From contig NZ_BBIU01000042.1 in assembly GCF_000730645.1 (NCBI RefSeq), forward strand, positions 1 through 60,366: 60,366 nucleotides of DNA, in the 5' to 3' direction. Shown here one piece after another: positions 24,593 to 34,616 of the stretch; within the stretch, counting starts at the first letter, position 1; the number at the start of each line of letters is the position of its first letter. Origin of the DNA: Pseudomonas parafulva NBRC 16636 = DSM 17004 (GTDB lineage: Bacteria; Pseudomonadota; Gammaproteobacteria; Pseudomonadales; Pseudomonadaceae). A model generated the notes under the pieces. It saw only the letters and a program-made list of their open reading frames with translations, was not told the DNA's origin and ran no database searches. The translations under genes were made by a program, and so were the position numbers.

Positions 24593-26815
24593 CTATTCCA
24601 ACGCAATGGCCACGCTCAGGCTGGTGCCCTCGCCCGGTTCACTGTGCAGCACCATGCTGCCACCCAGCATGAACACCCGCTCGCGCATGCCTACCAGGCC
24701 AAACGAAGTGGGCCGTGGCTGGTCGCGACAAAAACCCTGCCCGTCATCGCTCACGGTCATGCGCAATTGCCCCGCCTCAAGCACCAGTTCTATTTCCACG
24801 CTGTGGGCGTTGGCGTGGCGCATCACATTGGTCAGCGCTTCCTGAAGAATACGGAACAGGCCCGTTGCCTTGGCATCGCTCAATGCTGGCAGATTATCGG
24901 GCACCTGCACCAGGCACGGGATCTGCGTGCGCGCCTCGAAGCGCCGCGCCTGCCATTCGATGGCCGACGCGATGCCTGCATCCAGAATCGGCGGGCGCAG
25001 GGCCGTGGCCACATCGCGTACCAGCTGGAACAGCTGACTGATCAGCCGTTTCATAGTGGCCAGGCGCTCATTGAGGGCAGGGTCGAGTTCGGCAAACGCC
25101 AGCTCGCACATCGACACTTCCAGCTTCAACACCGTCAGCATCTGCCCCAGCTCGTCGTGCACTTCCCGGGCGATGCGGGCTTTTTCTTCCTCACGCACGC
25201 TTTCCAGGTGCGCGGACAATTCACGCAACTGCTCCTGGGAGCGTGCCAGGGCCAGGTTCTGCACGTGGTGGTAGTCGGCCCGGTCGTCGGGGTGTACCAA
25301 GGTGCGCAGCCCCATCTGCGGGTGCTGGATCTCGCTGGGTGTGTAGCCCACCAGCGCCTCGCTGCCCTCGCTGATGTACGGAAACTCCAGCCCGCCAACG
25401 GCCGGGTCGCGCTCCAGGCGGAACACCAGGCCCGGGACGTTACCGGCAATCCCCTTGAGCCTCGCCTCGCTCTCGCGCAGCGCGGCCATGGCCCGGTGGC
25501 GCTCGGTGACATCGGCAAGGTAGACCACCAGGTACTCGGCATCGCGAAAACGCAGAAAGCTCAGCGACAGCTCCACCGGGAGCAGGCTGTGATCGGCGCG
25601 CCGACACTGGGTTTCGAACTGCCCGATGCCCGCCTCGCCCGAGCGCGCGCGCTTCCACAGCTCCAGCCAGCGGTCCATGTTCAGGCCTGGCTCGAAATCG
25701 CCCAGTTGCCGGTCCAGCAGCGCCCCTTGCGCATACCCCAGCATGCGCTCGGCAGCAGGGTTGGCGTAGCGCACACGGCTGTCCCAGTTCACCCAGAGGG
25801 TGCCAACCGTGCTCTGATCGATCGCGAACTGGCTCAGCCGCGCAGCTTCATCGCGTGCATGCCGCTCCAGCAGGCGTTCCCGGGTAGTCAGCAGGCTACG
25901 CTCAAGTTCGCGCTGCTGCCGGCGCTGCCACATCAGGGTGGCCAGGGCCCCCAGCAGCAACATGCCCAGCAGCAAGGCCAGGTTCTGCCAGAACCCGGGC
26001 GACTCGCTCAGGCGGGGGTACCGGGGCTGCAGCCAGCGCTGGTGCAACTGCTCGAGCTGCTTGGCAGGCAACGCCTGCAAGCCATGTTCGAGCACATCGG
26101 CCAGCAGCGGCCAGTCCTGCCTCGAACCGATACGCAGCAACTGCGGCAGGCCGATATCCCCCACCACTGCCAGCTCACCAAACTCGCTCTCACGTGACAA
26201 CCGGCTCAGCTGTGCTTCATCCATCACGGCAAAACTGGCCTGCCCGCTCACCAACAGTTGGAGGGCCTCTCGCTCATCAGGCACCCCTTGCAGGTTCAGG
26301 TTCCCGTAGTTGCCCCGCAGGTAGGTCGCCAACTGGCTGGGCATGCGCACCACCACCCGCTGCGCGGCATCGAGTTTTTCAAGCTCGACCGCCATGGCCC
26401 CATTGCGCGGCCCAACGATCAGTTGTGGCACGCGCATGTACGGGTCACTGAACAGCCACAGGCGCAGGCTGGCCGGGGTTTGCGTAAGGCCCGGGGCAAA
26501 GTCGATCTCGCCCGCCTGCAAGGCGTGCTCCAGGCTGGCCTGGTCCGGGAAGTTTCGCCAGGTAAGGTCCAGGCGCAGGGCCTGGGCGAGGCTACTCACC
26601 AATTCCACGTTGGCCCCGTACAGCTGCTGCAGGCGCCGGTCGAACTGGGCGTAAGGCGCCTGCAGCACCAGGCCCACCCGCAAGCTGCGATGGCTGTCCA
26701 GCCACTGCTGCTGGGCAGCCTCCAGCGCAACGGTGGGCACGGGCTCTGGCCTGGCCAGCGCGATCAGGGGGAGCCACAGGCAGCCAATCACCAACAGGCG
26801 ACGCATTCGGTTCAT
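24593..26815 (-). CDS. agtS: Hybrid solute-binding/PAS sensor histidine kinase, AgtS-like
   Basis: The 740-aa inner-membrane sensor has a signal sequence, a periplasmic SBP_bac_3 domain (about 35-260) of the amino-acid-binding type, a membrane segment (about 275-297), two PAS regions (about 320-530), a HisKA_3 dimerisation domain with phospho-acceptor His553 (REVHDELGQ) and a HATPase domain at the C-terminus. The binding-protein sensor implies direct detection of a small solute in the periplasm. The partner regulator follows by 10 bp. In P. aeruginosa the homologous pair controls 4-aminobutyrate and 5-aminovalerate uptake. Confidence 0.85.
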   Translation of the reverse strand: MNRMRRLLVIGCLWLPLIALARPEPVPTVALEAAQQQWLDSHRSLRVGLVLQAPYAQFDRRLQQLYGANVELVSSLAQALRLDLTWRNFPDQASLEHALQAGEIDFAPGLTQTPASLRLWLFSDPYMRVPQLIVGPRNGAMAVELEKLDAAQRVVVRMPSQLATYLRGNYGNLNLQGVPDEREALQLLVSGQASFAVMDEAQLSRLSRESEFGELAVVGDIGLPQLLRIGSRQDWPLLADVLEHGLQALPAKQLEQLHQRWLQPRYPRLSESPGFWQNLALLLGMLLLGALATLMWQRRQQRELERSLLTTRERLLERHARDEAARLSQFAIDQSTVGTLWVNWDSRVRYANPAAERMLGYAQGALLDRQLGDFEPGLNMDRWLELWKRARSGEAGIGQFETQCRRADHSLLPVELSLSFLRFRDAEYLVVYLADVTERHRAMAALRESEARLKGIAGNVPGLVFRLERDPAVGGLEFPYISEGSEALVGYTPSEIQHPQMGLRTLVHPDDRADYHHVQNLALARSQEQLRELSAHLESVREEEKARIAREVHDELGQMLTVLKLEVSMCELAFAELDPALNERLATMKRLISQLFQLVRDVATALRPPILDAGIASAIEWQARRFEARTQIPCLVQVPDNLPALSDAKATGLFRILQEALTNVMRHANAHSVEIELVLEAGQLRMTVSDDGQGFCRDQPRPTSFGLVGMRERVFMLGGSMVLHSEPGEGTSLSVAIALE

Positions 26816-26909
26816 CTACAGGCTCTTCCAGGCGAGGCGGCCATCGCGCATGGCCGTCCCGGCCAAATACCATTACGCTGCAGAAATCATTCAGGCCTTG
26901 GGTTGATAC

Positions 26910-27908
26910 ATGTCCACACTCTATCGCACGACGCTGGCAATGTGCTGCCTTGCCTCGATTCTTCCACTGGCTGCGCTGGCAGCGGATGCCGAAAAGCCTG
27001 CCGCCGCCACCGAAGCAACCCGCCCCGAAGCGGTTCGCCCGCCCTTGCTGGAGCGTAGCCAGGAGGATGCCCAGGCCCTGGAGCGCTTGGTGCCCAAAGC
27101 TGAACAGGAAACCTTGCAGGCCGGCACCGACAGCTTCCTGGCCCTGTGGAAACCCGCCAACGACGCCGACCCGAAAGGGGCAGTGATCATTGTGCCTGGG
27201 GCAGGTGAAACCGCCGATTGGCCCCGAGCGGTCGGGCCACTGCGGCAGAAATTCCCGGATGTGGGCTGGCACAGTTTGAGCGTCAGCCTGCCAGACCTGT
27301 TGATAGACAGCCCCCAAGCCCGGGTCGAGGACAAACCAGCCGAGGTGCCCGCCAGCCAGGACGGCCAGCGTGCACCCGTCAAGGATGAGCCGGCCGACGC
27401 CAATGCCAACGTCGCCCAGGCCACCGCAGCCGACCCGGACACTGCACAAGGTACTGATGCCGAAGTAGCCGACCAGCAGGCCGACCCCGCTGATGCCGAG
27501 CGCATCTTTGCCCGCCTGGATGCGGCCGTTGCGTTCGCCCAACAGCACAACGCCCGCAGCATCGTGCTGATCGGCCATGGCAGCGGCGCCTACTGGGCCG
27601 CCCGCTACCTCAGCGAGCGGCAGCCCCCGCAGGTACAAAAGCTGGTGATGGTGGCCGCGCAGACCCCGGCACGGGTCGAGCATGACCTGGAGAGCCTGGC
27701 GCCAACGCTGAAAGTACCAACGGCAGACATCTACTATGCCACCCGCAGCGCCGACCGCGCCGCAGCCGCGCAGCGCCTGCAAGCCAGCAAGCGGCAAAAG
27801 GACAGCCAGTATCGTCAGCTGTCGCTGATCGCCATGCCAGGCAACCAGGCTGCGGAGCAGGAACAATTGTTCCGCCGGGTACGGGGCTGGATGAGCACGC
27901 AAGGGTGA
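26910..27908 (+). CDS. DUF3530 alpha/beta-hydrolase-like secreted protein
   Basis: The 332-aa protein has a signal peptide (cleavage near LAA-DA, residue 25) and an alpha/beta-hydrolase core with GHGSG at the nucleophile elbow (near residue 223), matching DUF3530. Between about residues 138 and 192 lies an Ala/Asp/Glu/Gln-rich low-complexity insertion. The substrate is unknown. It is convergent with the TerB/DnaJ gene 4 bp away. Confidence 0.75.
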   Translation: MSTLYRTTLAMCCLASILPLAALAADAEKPAAATEATRPEAVRPPLLERSQEDAQALERLVPKAEQETLQAGTDSFLALWKPANDADPKGAVIIVPGAGETADWPRAVGPLRQKFPDVGWHSLSVSLPDLLIDSPQARVEDKPAEVPASQDGQRAPVKDEPADANANVAQATAADPDTAQGTDAEVADQQADPADAERIFARLDAAVAFAQQHNARSIVLIGHGSGAYWAARYLSERQPPQVQKLVMVAAQTPARVEHDLESLAPTLKVPTADIYYATRSADRAAAAQRLQASKRQKDSQYRQLSLIAMPGNQAAEQEQLFRRVRGWMSTQG

Positions 27909-27912
27909 CGCT

Positions 27913-28680
27913 TCAAATACCCCGCCGCTTGCGGATCATCGCATAGGCCTGGTGCAATTCGCGGGTGCGCTCGGTGGCCTCGCGCAACTGCGCCTCGCTG
28001 GCCCCCGTGCCAGCCAGCTTGTCCGGGTGGTGGCGGCTGACCAGGCGGCGATAGGCCTGCTTGATCACGGCGCCGTCGGTATCGGCCTCCACCGCCAGCA
28101 AGCGCATCGCTGCCGCATAGGTCATGCCCACGCCCGCCATGCCAGCGGTTTTGCGCGGCTCATACTCTTGCGACATCGCCTGCACCTGGCGGCGGCTCAT
28201 GCCCAGCTTGTGCCCCCAGTCCAGCAGCAGTTCACGCTCCTTGTTGCCCATCCTGCCGTCAGCCCAGACCATGCGCCAGCTGGCGCGCATGGTACCTTCC
28301 GCCGCATGCGGCTGCTGGCGGATGCGGCGCAAGTAGGCGCCCAGCCGATCCTTGCCGGCCTTGCCGCGGTTGAACGCCTCGATTGCCCGCAGGCGCGCAG
28401 GCTCGTCCAGGTTCAGGCGCACCATCTCCTGCCGGGCCTGCTGGATATGCTGCTCGGCTACACGGCCGTCACACTTGGCCAGGCGCCCCAGCAAGACAAA
28501 CAGCAGTTCTTCGTCACGCAGCGCAGGCCGCCCGCCGAGGCGTTCACGCACATCTTCCCACCCTTGCAGGCGCATATGGCGGTCCATCACCTGGCCGAGC
28601 AAGGCCCCCAGCAGGGCACCGGGAATGCTGGCAATGGCAAAGCCGGCACCGGCGCCAATCAACGTACCAGGCCACCACAT
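27913..28680 (-). CDS. djlA: DjlA-like co-chaperone with TerB and J domains
   Basis: The 255-aa protein has an N-terminal glycine-rich membrane segment (about 2-25), a central TerB-like helical domain (about 55-165) and a C-terminal J domain (about 185-255) with the HPD motif (RHHPDKL). It likely stimulates DnaK at the inner membrane. The ATG at 28680 is 1 bp after the murU stop and gives MWWPGTLIGAG; an upstream TTG would add six residues. Confidence 0.87.
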   Translation of the reverse strand: MWWPGTLIGAGAGFAIASIPGALLGALLGQVMDRHMRLQGWEDVRERLGGRPALRDEELLFVLLGRLAKCDGRVAEQHIQQARQEMVRLNLDEPARLRAIEAFNRGKAGKDRLGAYLRRIRQQPHAAEGTMRASWRMVWADGRMGNKERELLLDWGHKLGMSRRQVQAMSQEYEPRKTAGMAGVGMTYAAAMRLLAVEADTDGAVIKQAYRRLVSRHHPDKLAGTGASEAQLREATERTRELHQAYAMIRKRRGI

Positions 28681-28681
28681 G

Positions 28682-29353
28682 TCAGGCGTGCTCGCCAAGC
28701 AGGCGCTCGGCCTCGGCCAGGCGCTCCAGGGTGCCTACGTCCACCCATCGGCCAGCATGGCGCTCACCGCCGACCTTGCCGGCAGCCATGGCCTGGCGCA
28801 GCAGTGGCGCGAGCTTGAATGCGCCAGGCTGGCAACCGTCGAACAGCGATGGGTGCAGCAGGGAAATGCCGCTGAAGGTCAGGGTATCTGGGGCGTTATC
28901 CCCGTCGAGGACCTGGCCGTCGACCAAGCGAAAATCGCCGTGGCCGTGATGGCTGGGGTTGTCCACCAGCACCAGATGGGCCAGGCCCTGCAGCGGGCAT
29001 TGCAACCGGGAAAAATCGTAGTCGGTCCAGATATCACCGTTTACCAGCACGAAGGGTTCATCGCCCAGCAAAGGCAGCGCCTTGAAGATACCGCCACCTG
29101 TCTCAAGGGGCTCGCCCTCGGCGGAGTAGCGGATATGCAGGCCAAAGCGGCTGCCATCACCCAGGTGGCGTTCGATCTGCTGGCCGAGCCAGGCATGGTT
29201 GATCACCACATCGGTAATGCCCGCAGCGGCCAGCGCCTGCAGGTGGTATTCGATCAATGGCCGCCCGGCAAGCGGCACCAGCGGCTTGGGCGTGTGCAGG
29301 GTCAAAGGGCGCATGCGCTCGCCCTTGCCTGCCGCCAGAATCATGGCTTTCAT
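28682..29353 (-). CDS. murU: N-acetylmuramate-1-phosphate uridylyltransferase
   Basis: Makes UDP-MurNAc from MurNAc-1-phosphate in the pseudomonad peptidoglycan recycling shortcut that bypasses fosfomycin-sensitive MurA. The 223-aa nucleotidyltransferase starts with LAAGKGERMRPLT (signature 6-18) and carries NGDIWTDYD, the metal-binding Asp region. It overlaps amgK by 4 bp. The pathway was worked out in P. putida with these two genes. Confidence 0.92.
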   Translation of the reverse strand: MKAMILAAGKGERMRPLTLHTPKPLVPLAGRPLIEYHLQALAAAGITDVVINHAWLGQQIERHLGDGSRFGLHIRYSAEGEPLETGGGIFKALPLLGDEPFVLVNGDIWTDYDFSRLQCPLQGLAHLVLVDNPSHHGHGDFRLVDGQVLDGDNAPDTLTFSGISLLHPSLFDGCQPGAFKLAPLLRQAMAAGKVGGERHAGRWVDVGTLERLAEAERLLGEHA

Positions 29354-30369
29354 GCACGTGCCCCCGCCCGTAGCCCGGCGATCAACTCACCCAGCTCGGC
29401 CAGTTCGGGGCGGCGGGTGATCACCTCTTCTATATAGGCGAAAAAGCGCGGTACATCGCCCAGGTAACGTGGCTTGCCATCGCGGTGGCAGATGCGGGCA
29501 AAAATGCCGATCACTTTCAGGTGCCGCTGCACACCCATCAGGTCGCTGGCACGCTGGAAGGTGTCGAAATCGGCCTGTACCGGGATGCCGGCGGCCTTAG
29601 CCTTTTGCCAGTAGTCACGCAGCCAGCCCTGGACCCGGGCCTGCGGCCAGCTGACGAAGGCATCCTTGAACAGGCAAGTGATGTCGTAGGTGACAGGGCC
29701 ATACACGGCATCCTGGAAGTCCAGCACCCCTGGGTTTGGCATGCTTTGCATCAGATTGCGCGGCATGTAGTCGCGGTGCACCAGCACCTTGGGCTGCGCC
29801 AGGGCGCTGTCGATCAGCAGTTGGCTGCAGCGCTGCCAGGCAGCGGCCTGCTGTTCATCGAAGGCCCGGCCAAGTTCGTGGCCCACATACCACTGGTGGA
29901 ACAGCTCGACCTCACGGCGCAGCAAGGCTTCGTCGTAGCTGGGCAGTGCAGCCTCCATCGGCAGGCGCTGCACGGCCAGCAGGGCGTCGATGGCATCGGC
30001 GAACAAGGCGTCGGCATTGTCGGCATCGATGATGTCCAGGTAGGTCTGGCGGCCCATGTCGCCCAGCAGCAGGAAGCCTCGCTCCAGGTCCTGGGCGTGG
30101 ATGAGTGGCACGTGCACCCCGCCACTGGCGAGCAAGTGGTCGATGGCGACGAACGGTCGGCAATCTTCCTGCGGGGGCGGGGCATCCATCACCACAAAAC
30201 TGTGCCCTGCGCCTTCCCAGCGGAAGTAGCGGCGGAAGCTGGCATCACTGCTGGCTGGGGTCAGGCTGCCTGCTGGCACCTCGCCCCAGGCGTTGTTGCG
30301 GAAAAGATCCTCGAGCTGCTCGTGGAGCCACACCGTCAGTTGTTGCAGGCGTACATCGTGTTCAGGCAT
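29350..30369 (-). CDS. amgK: Anomeric MurNAc/GlcNAc kinase
   Basis: Phosphorylates MurNAc and GlcNAc at C1, giving the substrate for MurU. The 339-aa aminoglycoside-phosphotransferase-fold protein has the catalytic HRDYMPRN motif and DFQDAVYGP, the metal-binding Asp element. It is divergent from lptD across 130 bp and coupled to murU by an ATGA-type overlap. Many databases simply call it a phosphotransferase. Confidence 0.92.
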   Translation of the reverse strand: MPEHDVRLQQLTVWLHEQLEDLFRNNAWGEVPAGSLTPASSDASFRRYFRWEGAGHSFVVMDAPPPQEDCRPFVAIDHLLASGGVHVPLIHAQDLERGFLLLGDMGRQTYLDIIDADNADALFADAIDALLAVQRLPMEAALPSYDEALLRREVELFHQWYVGHELGRAFDEQQAAAWQRCSQLLIDSALAQPKVLVHRDYMPRNLMQSMPNPGVLDFQDAVYGPVTYDITCLFKDAFVSWPQARVQGWLRDYWQKAKAAGIPVQADFDTFQRASDLMGVQRHLKVIGIFARICHRDGKPRYLGDVPRFFAYIEEVITRRPELAELGELIAGLRAGARA

Positions 30370-30499
30370 TACAAGGGTCTCCGACGGCCCTAGCCGTCAA
30401 GCGGGTCATGCTTTATTATCCAGCATCTTTTTCAGACCATCGAGAGGCGTGCGGCCCCACACGCGGGCAGATGGCACGCAGGAAGCCCGGACTAATAAG

Positions 30500-33316
30500 A
30501 TGGCATTGAAATCCCCCGCGTTTCGTAGAAAGTTTCCGTTGCTGGTCACCGGCGGTCTGCTGGCCCTGCAACCTCTAGCCATGTCGCACGTCGTGGCAGC
30601 CGAACAATTCGACTGCCAAGTGTCCGCCTCCGGTGGTTGGGACTGCAAGCCCAAGGCTCAGGTCAACAACCTGCCGCCACGGCCGGTGCACGAGGGTGCT
30701 GCCGTCAGCGCCGGCACCGGCTCCGGTGGCGAAGCCGCCGGCGAGGCGCAAGCCGCCGACCGCCCGACGCTGGTTACCGAGGCCAAGGGCCGCGGCCTGA
30801 AGTCGCGCAGCGAAGACTACAGCCACCTGGACTGGGTCCCGCGTGACAAGCTCACCGCTGCTCAGCTGGCCGAAACCGGCCCGTATTGCGGGGGCGCCTA
30901 TATCGAGCCAACCCGCCCAGGCATGGCCGACACCACGCCCAAGGACGAGTCGCCTACCTACATCAACGCCAAGGTGTCCAAGTACCAGCAGGAGCAGCAG
31001 ATCGCTACCCTCGCCGGCAACGTGGTAATGCGCCAGGGCAGCATGCAGGCCGAGGCCGACGAGGCCAACCTCTACCAGACCGAAAACCGTGGCGAGCTCA
31101 AGGGTAACGTCAAGATCCGCGACAACGGTTCGCTGGTGGTGGGTGACCAGGCACAAATCCAGCTCGACACCGGCGAAGCCCAGGTCGACAACGCCGAATA
31201 CGTGATGCACAAGTCGCACATTCGCGGCAGTGCCCTTTACGCCAAACGCGGTGAAAACGCGATCATCCGCCTCAAGGATGGGACGTACACCACCTGTGAA
31301 CCGGGCAGCAACGCCTGGCAGCTCAAGGGCAACAACATCACCCTGAACCCGGCCACCGGTTTCGGTACCGCGACCAACGTCACCCTGCGGGTCAAGGATT
31401 TCCCGGTGTTCTACACACCGTACATCTACTTCCCGATCGACGACCGTCGCCAGTCCGGCTTCCTGCCGCCATCGTTCAGCACCAGCAGCGACACTGGCTT
31501 CATGCTGGTGACGCCGTACTACTTCAACCTGGCACCCAACTACGATGCCACGTTGTACCCGCGCTACATGACCAAGCGCGGCCTGCTGATGGAAGGCGAA
31601 TTCCGCTACCTGACCCCTTCGAGCGAAGGCCAGTTCGGCGGCGCCTACCTCAACGACAAGAGCGACGAGCGCAAAGACCAGACTGATTACAAGGATCAGC
31701 GCTGGATGGTCAACTGGCAGCACAAGGGCGGCCTGGACGAGCGCCTGATGACCGAGGTGAACTACACCGACATCAGCGACCCGTTCTACTTCCAGGACCT
31801 GGAATCCGACCAGATCGGCGTCGATCACAAGGACTTCCTCGACCAGCAAGGGGCGCTCACCTACCGCGGCGACAGCTACACCGCACGGTTGAACGTTCAC
31901 GCCTACGAGGCGGCCACCATTTCGCAGATCACGCCGTACGACCGCCTGCCGCAGATCACCTTCAATGGTGCGCTGCCATATCAGCCGGGCGGACTGAACA
32001 TGGCGTATGAAACCGAAGCGGTGCGTTTCGACCGTGACCTGAAGAACGACTTCGTACGCGACAAGGATGGCAACCCCGACTTGTCCGCAGGGCTTCCGGG
32101 TCGCCGCCTGGACGAGAACATCTTTGGTGTGGCGCGTGCTAACGGCACTCGCTTGAGCGTGGCCCCGTCCATTAGCCTGCCGATGACGGCCAGCTATGGC
32201 TACGTGACGCCGAAGCTCAAGTATGCGTATACCAAATACGATCTGGATCTGGACGGCCAAGGTAAGCGCGACCTGATTGCAGACCCCAACCGGGCTGCAC
32301 TGGAAGGCGACTTCAAGAGCAGCCAGAGCCGCGACATACCGATATTCAGCGTAGACAGCGGTCTGTACTTCGACCGCAACACTTCGCTGTTCGGCACCGA
32401 CTACAAACAGACCCTCGAGCCACGCCTGTTCTACCTCTATGTCCCCTACAAGGACCAGAAAGACATCCCGCTGTTCGATACCAGCGAAACCCTGTTCAGC
32501 TACGACTCGCTGTTCCGCGACAACCGGTTCAGCGGCGGCGATCGCATCGGCGACGAGAACAAGCTGTCGCTGGGTGTTACTACCCGCTGGATCGAAGACA
32601 ACGGCTTCGAGCGCCAGAACTTCAGTATCGGCCAGGCTTACTACTTCAAGGACCGCAAGGTTCAGCTACCAGGCATCGATTACAAGAATCGTCGCTACGC
32701 GCAGGCTGACACGTCGCCATATGCGCTGGTGTACAACTACTACTTCAACCGCGACTGGCGCTTCAACTCGGACCTCAACTGGGACCAGGACAGCCACACC
32801 ACCCGCTCGGGCAGTGCCATGTTCCACTACCAGCCTGAAGACAACCCCAACAAGGTGGTCAACCTGGGTTACCGCTACCGCAATGACACCGTTGCCTTCG
32901 ACTCCAGCACCGGTCGCTGGAAAGTGGACGGCGGTGACTACGGCACCCCGGGTAGCCCGAACTACATCAAGGACTACTACAAGATCCAGCAGCATGACTT
33001 CTCGGTCATCTGGCCGATCGTCCCGCAGTGGAGCGTCATCGCTCGCTGGCAGCATGACTACAACCGCAACCGTACCCTGGAAGCCATGGGCGGTTTCGAG
33101 TATGACAACTGCTGCTGGAAGCTGCGCCTGATCAACCGCTACTGGCTCGACTTCGACGACTACAGCCAGGCACTGCCACAGAACGAAAAAGGCGACCATG
33201 GTGTATTCCTCCAGATCGTCCTGAAAGGTCTGGGCGGTGTCGTGGGCAACAAGGTCGAATCTTTCCTCGACCAAGGCATTCAAGGTTATCGTGAACGTGA
33301 AGACCAAGCTTTTTAA
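30500..33316 (+). CDS. lptD: LPS-assembly outer membrane protein LptD
   Basis: Inserts lipopolysaccharide into the outer leaflet with LptE. The 938-aa precursor has a signal peptide (about 1-35), an OstA/LptA-like jellyroll domain (about 150-290) and a large beta-barrel. Cysteines that correspond to the two interdomain disulfides are visible in the N-terminal region (FDC, WDC) and near the C-terminus (DNCCW). The ATG at 30500 is chosen for the signal peptide; longer in-frame reading is through the amgK divergent gap. Its 3' end overlaps the surA start by 20 bp. Confidence 0.95.
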   Translation: MALKSPAFRRKFPLLVTGGLLALQPLAMSHVVAAEQFDCQVSASGGWDCKPKAQVNNLPPRPVHEGAAVSAGTGSGGEAAGEAQAADRPTLVTEAKGRGLKSRSEDYSHLDWVPRDKLTAAQLAETGPYCGGAYIEPTRPGMADTTPKDESPTYINAKVSKYQQEQQIATLAGNVVMRQGSMQAEADEANLYQTENRGELKGNVKIRDNGSLVVGDQAQIQLDTGEAQVDNAEYVMHKSHIRGSALYAKRGENAIIRLKDGTYTTCEPGSNAWQLKGNNITLNPATGFGTATNVTLRVKDFPVFYTPYIYFPIDDRRQSGFLPPSFSTSSDTGFMLVTPYYFNLAPNYDATLYPRYMTKRGLLMEGEFRYLTPSSEGQFGGAYLNDKSDERKDQTDYKDQRWMVNWQHKGGLDERLMTEVNYTDISDPFYFQDLESDQIGVDHKDFLDQQGALTYRGDSYTARLNVHAYEAATISQITPYDRLPQITFNGALPYQPGGLNMAYETEAVRFDRDLKNDFVRDKDGNPDLSAGLPGRRLDENIFGVARANGTRLSVAPSISLPMTASYGYVTPKLKYAYTKYDLDLDGQGKRDLIADPNRAALEGDFKSSQSRDIPIFSVDSGLYFDRNTSLFGTDYKQTLEPRLFYLYVPYKDQKDIPLFDTSETLFSYDSLFRDNRFSGGDRIGDENKLSLGVTTRWIEDNGFERQNFSIGQAYYFKDRKVQLPGIDYKNRRYAQADTSPYALVYNYYFNRDWRFNSDLNWDQDSHTTRSGSAMFHYQPEDNPNKVVNLGYRYRNDTVAFDSSTGRWKVDGGDYGTPGSPNYIKDYYKIQQHDFSVIWPIVPQWSVIARWQHDYNRNRTLEAMGGFEYDNCCWKLRLINRYWLDFDDYSQALPQNEKGDHGVFLQIVLKGLGGVVGNKVESFLDQGIQGYREREDQAF

Positions 33317-34616
33317 TCGACTGCGCCCAGTGCTGCTGGGCGTCGCTTTGCTGAGTGGCGCGGTGCATGCTGCGGTGCAGCCGCTTGATCGTGTGGTAGC
33401 CATCGTTGACAACGACGTGGTGATGCAAAGCCAGCTGGACCAGCGTGTCCGCGAGGTCCAGCAAACCATCGCCAAGCGCGGCGGCGGCGTGCCGCCCTCC
33501 GGCGCCCTGGAACAGCAGGTACTGGAACGCCTGATCGTCGAGAACCTGCAATTGCAGATCGGCGAGCGTTCCGGCATCCGCATCACTGACGAGGAACTCA
33601 ACCAGGCCATCGGCACCATTGCCCAGCGCAATGGCATGTCCCTGGACCAGTTCCGTGCGGCCCTGGCCCACGACGGCCTGTCGTTCGACGACGCCCGTGA
33701 ACAGGTCAAGCGCGAGATGATCATCAGCCGCGTGCGCCAGCGCCGTGTGGCCGAGCGCATTCAGGTTTCCGAGCAGGAAGTGAAAAATTTCCTGAATTCG
33801 GACCTGGGCAAGATGCAGATGTCCGAAGAGTACCGCCTGGCCAATATTCTCATCCCCACCCCTGAAGCGGCCAACTCCCAGGCCATCCAGGCAGCCGCCC
33901 GTCAGGTCGGCGATGTGTACCAGCAGCTCAAGCAGGGCGCGGACTTCGGCCAGATGGCCATTGCCCGTTCCGCCAGCGAGAACGCACTGGAAGGTGGCGA
34001 GATGGGCTGGCGCAATGCGGGGCAACTGCCACCGGACTTCGCCAAGATGCTGAGCAGCATGGCAGTAGGTGATATCACCCAGCCGATCCGCATCCCCAAT
34101 GGCTTCATCATCCTCAAGCTCGAGGAAAAACGCGGCGGTAGCCAGAACGTGCTGCGCGATGAAGTGCACGTGCGCCACATTCTGATCAAGCCAAGTGAGG
34201 TGCGCAGCGAAGCGGCCACCGAACAACTGGCCGAGAAGATCTACGAACGCATCAACAACGGCGAAGACTTTGCCACCCTGGCCAAGAGCTTCTCGGAAGA
34301 CCCGGGCTCGGCGCTCAACGGCGGCGACCTCAACTGGGTTGACCCGAACAGCCTGGTACCGGAGTTCCGCGAGCAGATGGCCAACGCCCAGCAAGGCGTG
34401 GTGACCAAACCGTTCAAGACCCAGTACGGCTGGCATGTCATGGAAGTGCTGGGCCGTCGTGCCACCGACAGCACCGAACAGGCACGCGAGCAGCAGGCCA
34501 TGACCGTTTTGCGTAACCGCAAGTACGACGAAGAGCTGCAAACCTGGCTGCGCCAGATTCGCGACGAAGCCTACGTTGAAATCAAGCTGCCTGGCGCTGA
34601 CCAGGCCGCCCAGTGA
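33297..34616 (+). CDS. surA: Periplasmic chaperone/peptidyl-prolyl isomerase SurA
   Basis: Assists folding of outer-membrane proteins including LptD, its neighbour. The 439-aa precursor has a signal peptide (cleavage near AHAA), an N-terminal chaperone domain and two parvulin domains (about 185-280 and 295-390). Translation most likely begins at GTG 33297 (MKTKLFNRLRPVLL); a GTG at 33291 is closer to the AAGG at 33282-33285. Both starts lie inside the lptD 3' end, so the genes are translationally coupled. Confidence 0.93.
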   Translation: MKTKLFNRLRPVLLGVALLSGAVHAAVQPLDRVVAIVDNDVVMQSQLDQRVREVQQTIAKRGGGVPPSGALEQQVLERLIVENLQLQIGERSGIRITDEELNQAIGTIAQRNGMSLDQFRAALAHDGLSFDDAREQVKREMIISRVRQRRVAERIQVSEQEVKNFLNSDLGKMQMSEEYRLANILIPTPEAANSQAIQAAARQVGDVYQQLKQGADFGQMAIARSASENALEGGEMGWRNAGQLPPDFAKMLSSMAVGDITQPIRIPNGFIILKLEEKRGGSQNVLRDEVHVRHILIKPSEVRSEAATEQLAEKIYERINNGEDFATLAKSFSEDPGSALNGGDLNWVDPNSLVPEFREQMANAQQGVVTKPFKTQYGWHVMEVLGRRATDSTEQAREQQAMTVLRNRKYDEELQTWLRQIRDEAYVEIKLPGADQAAQ

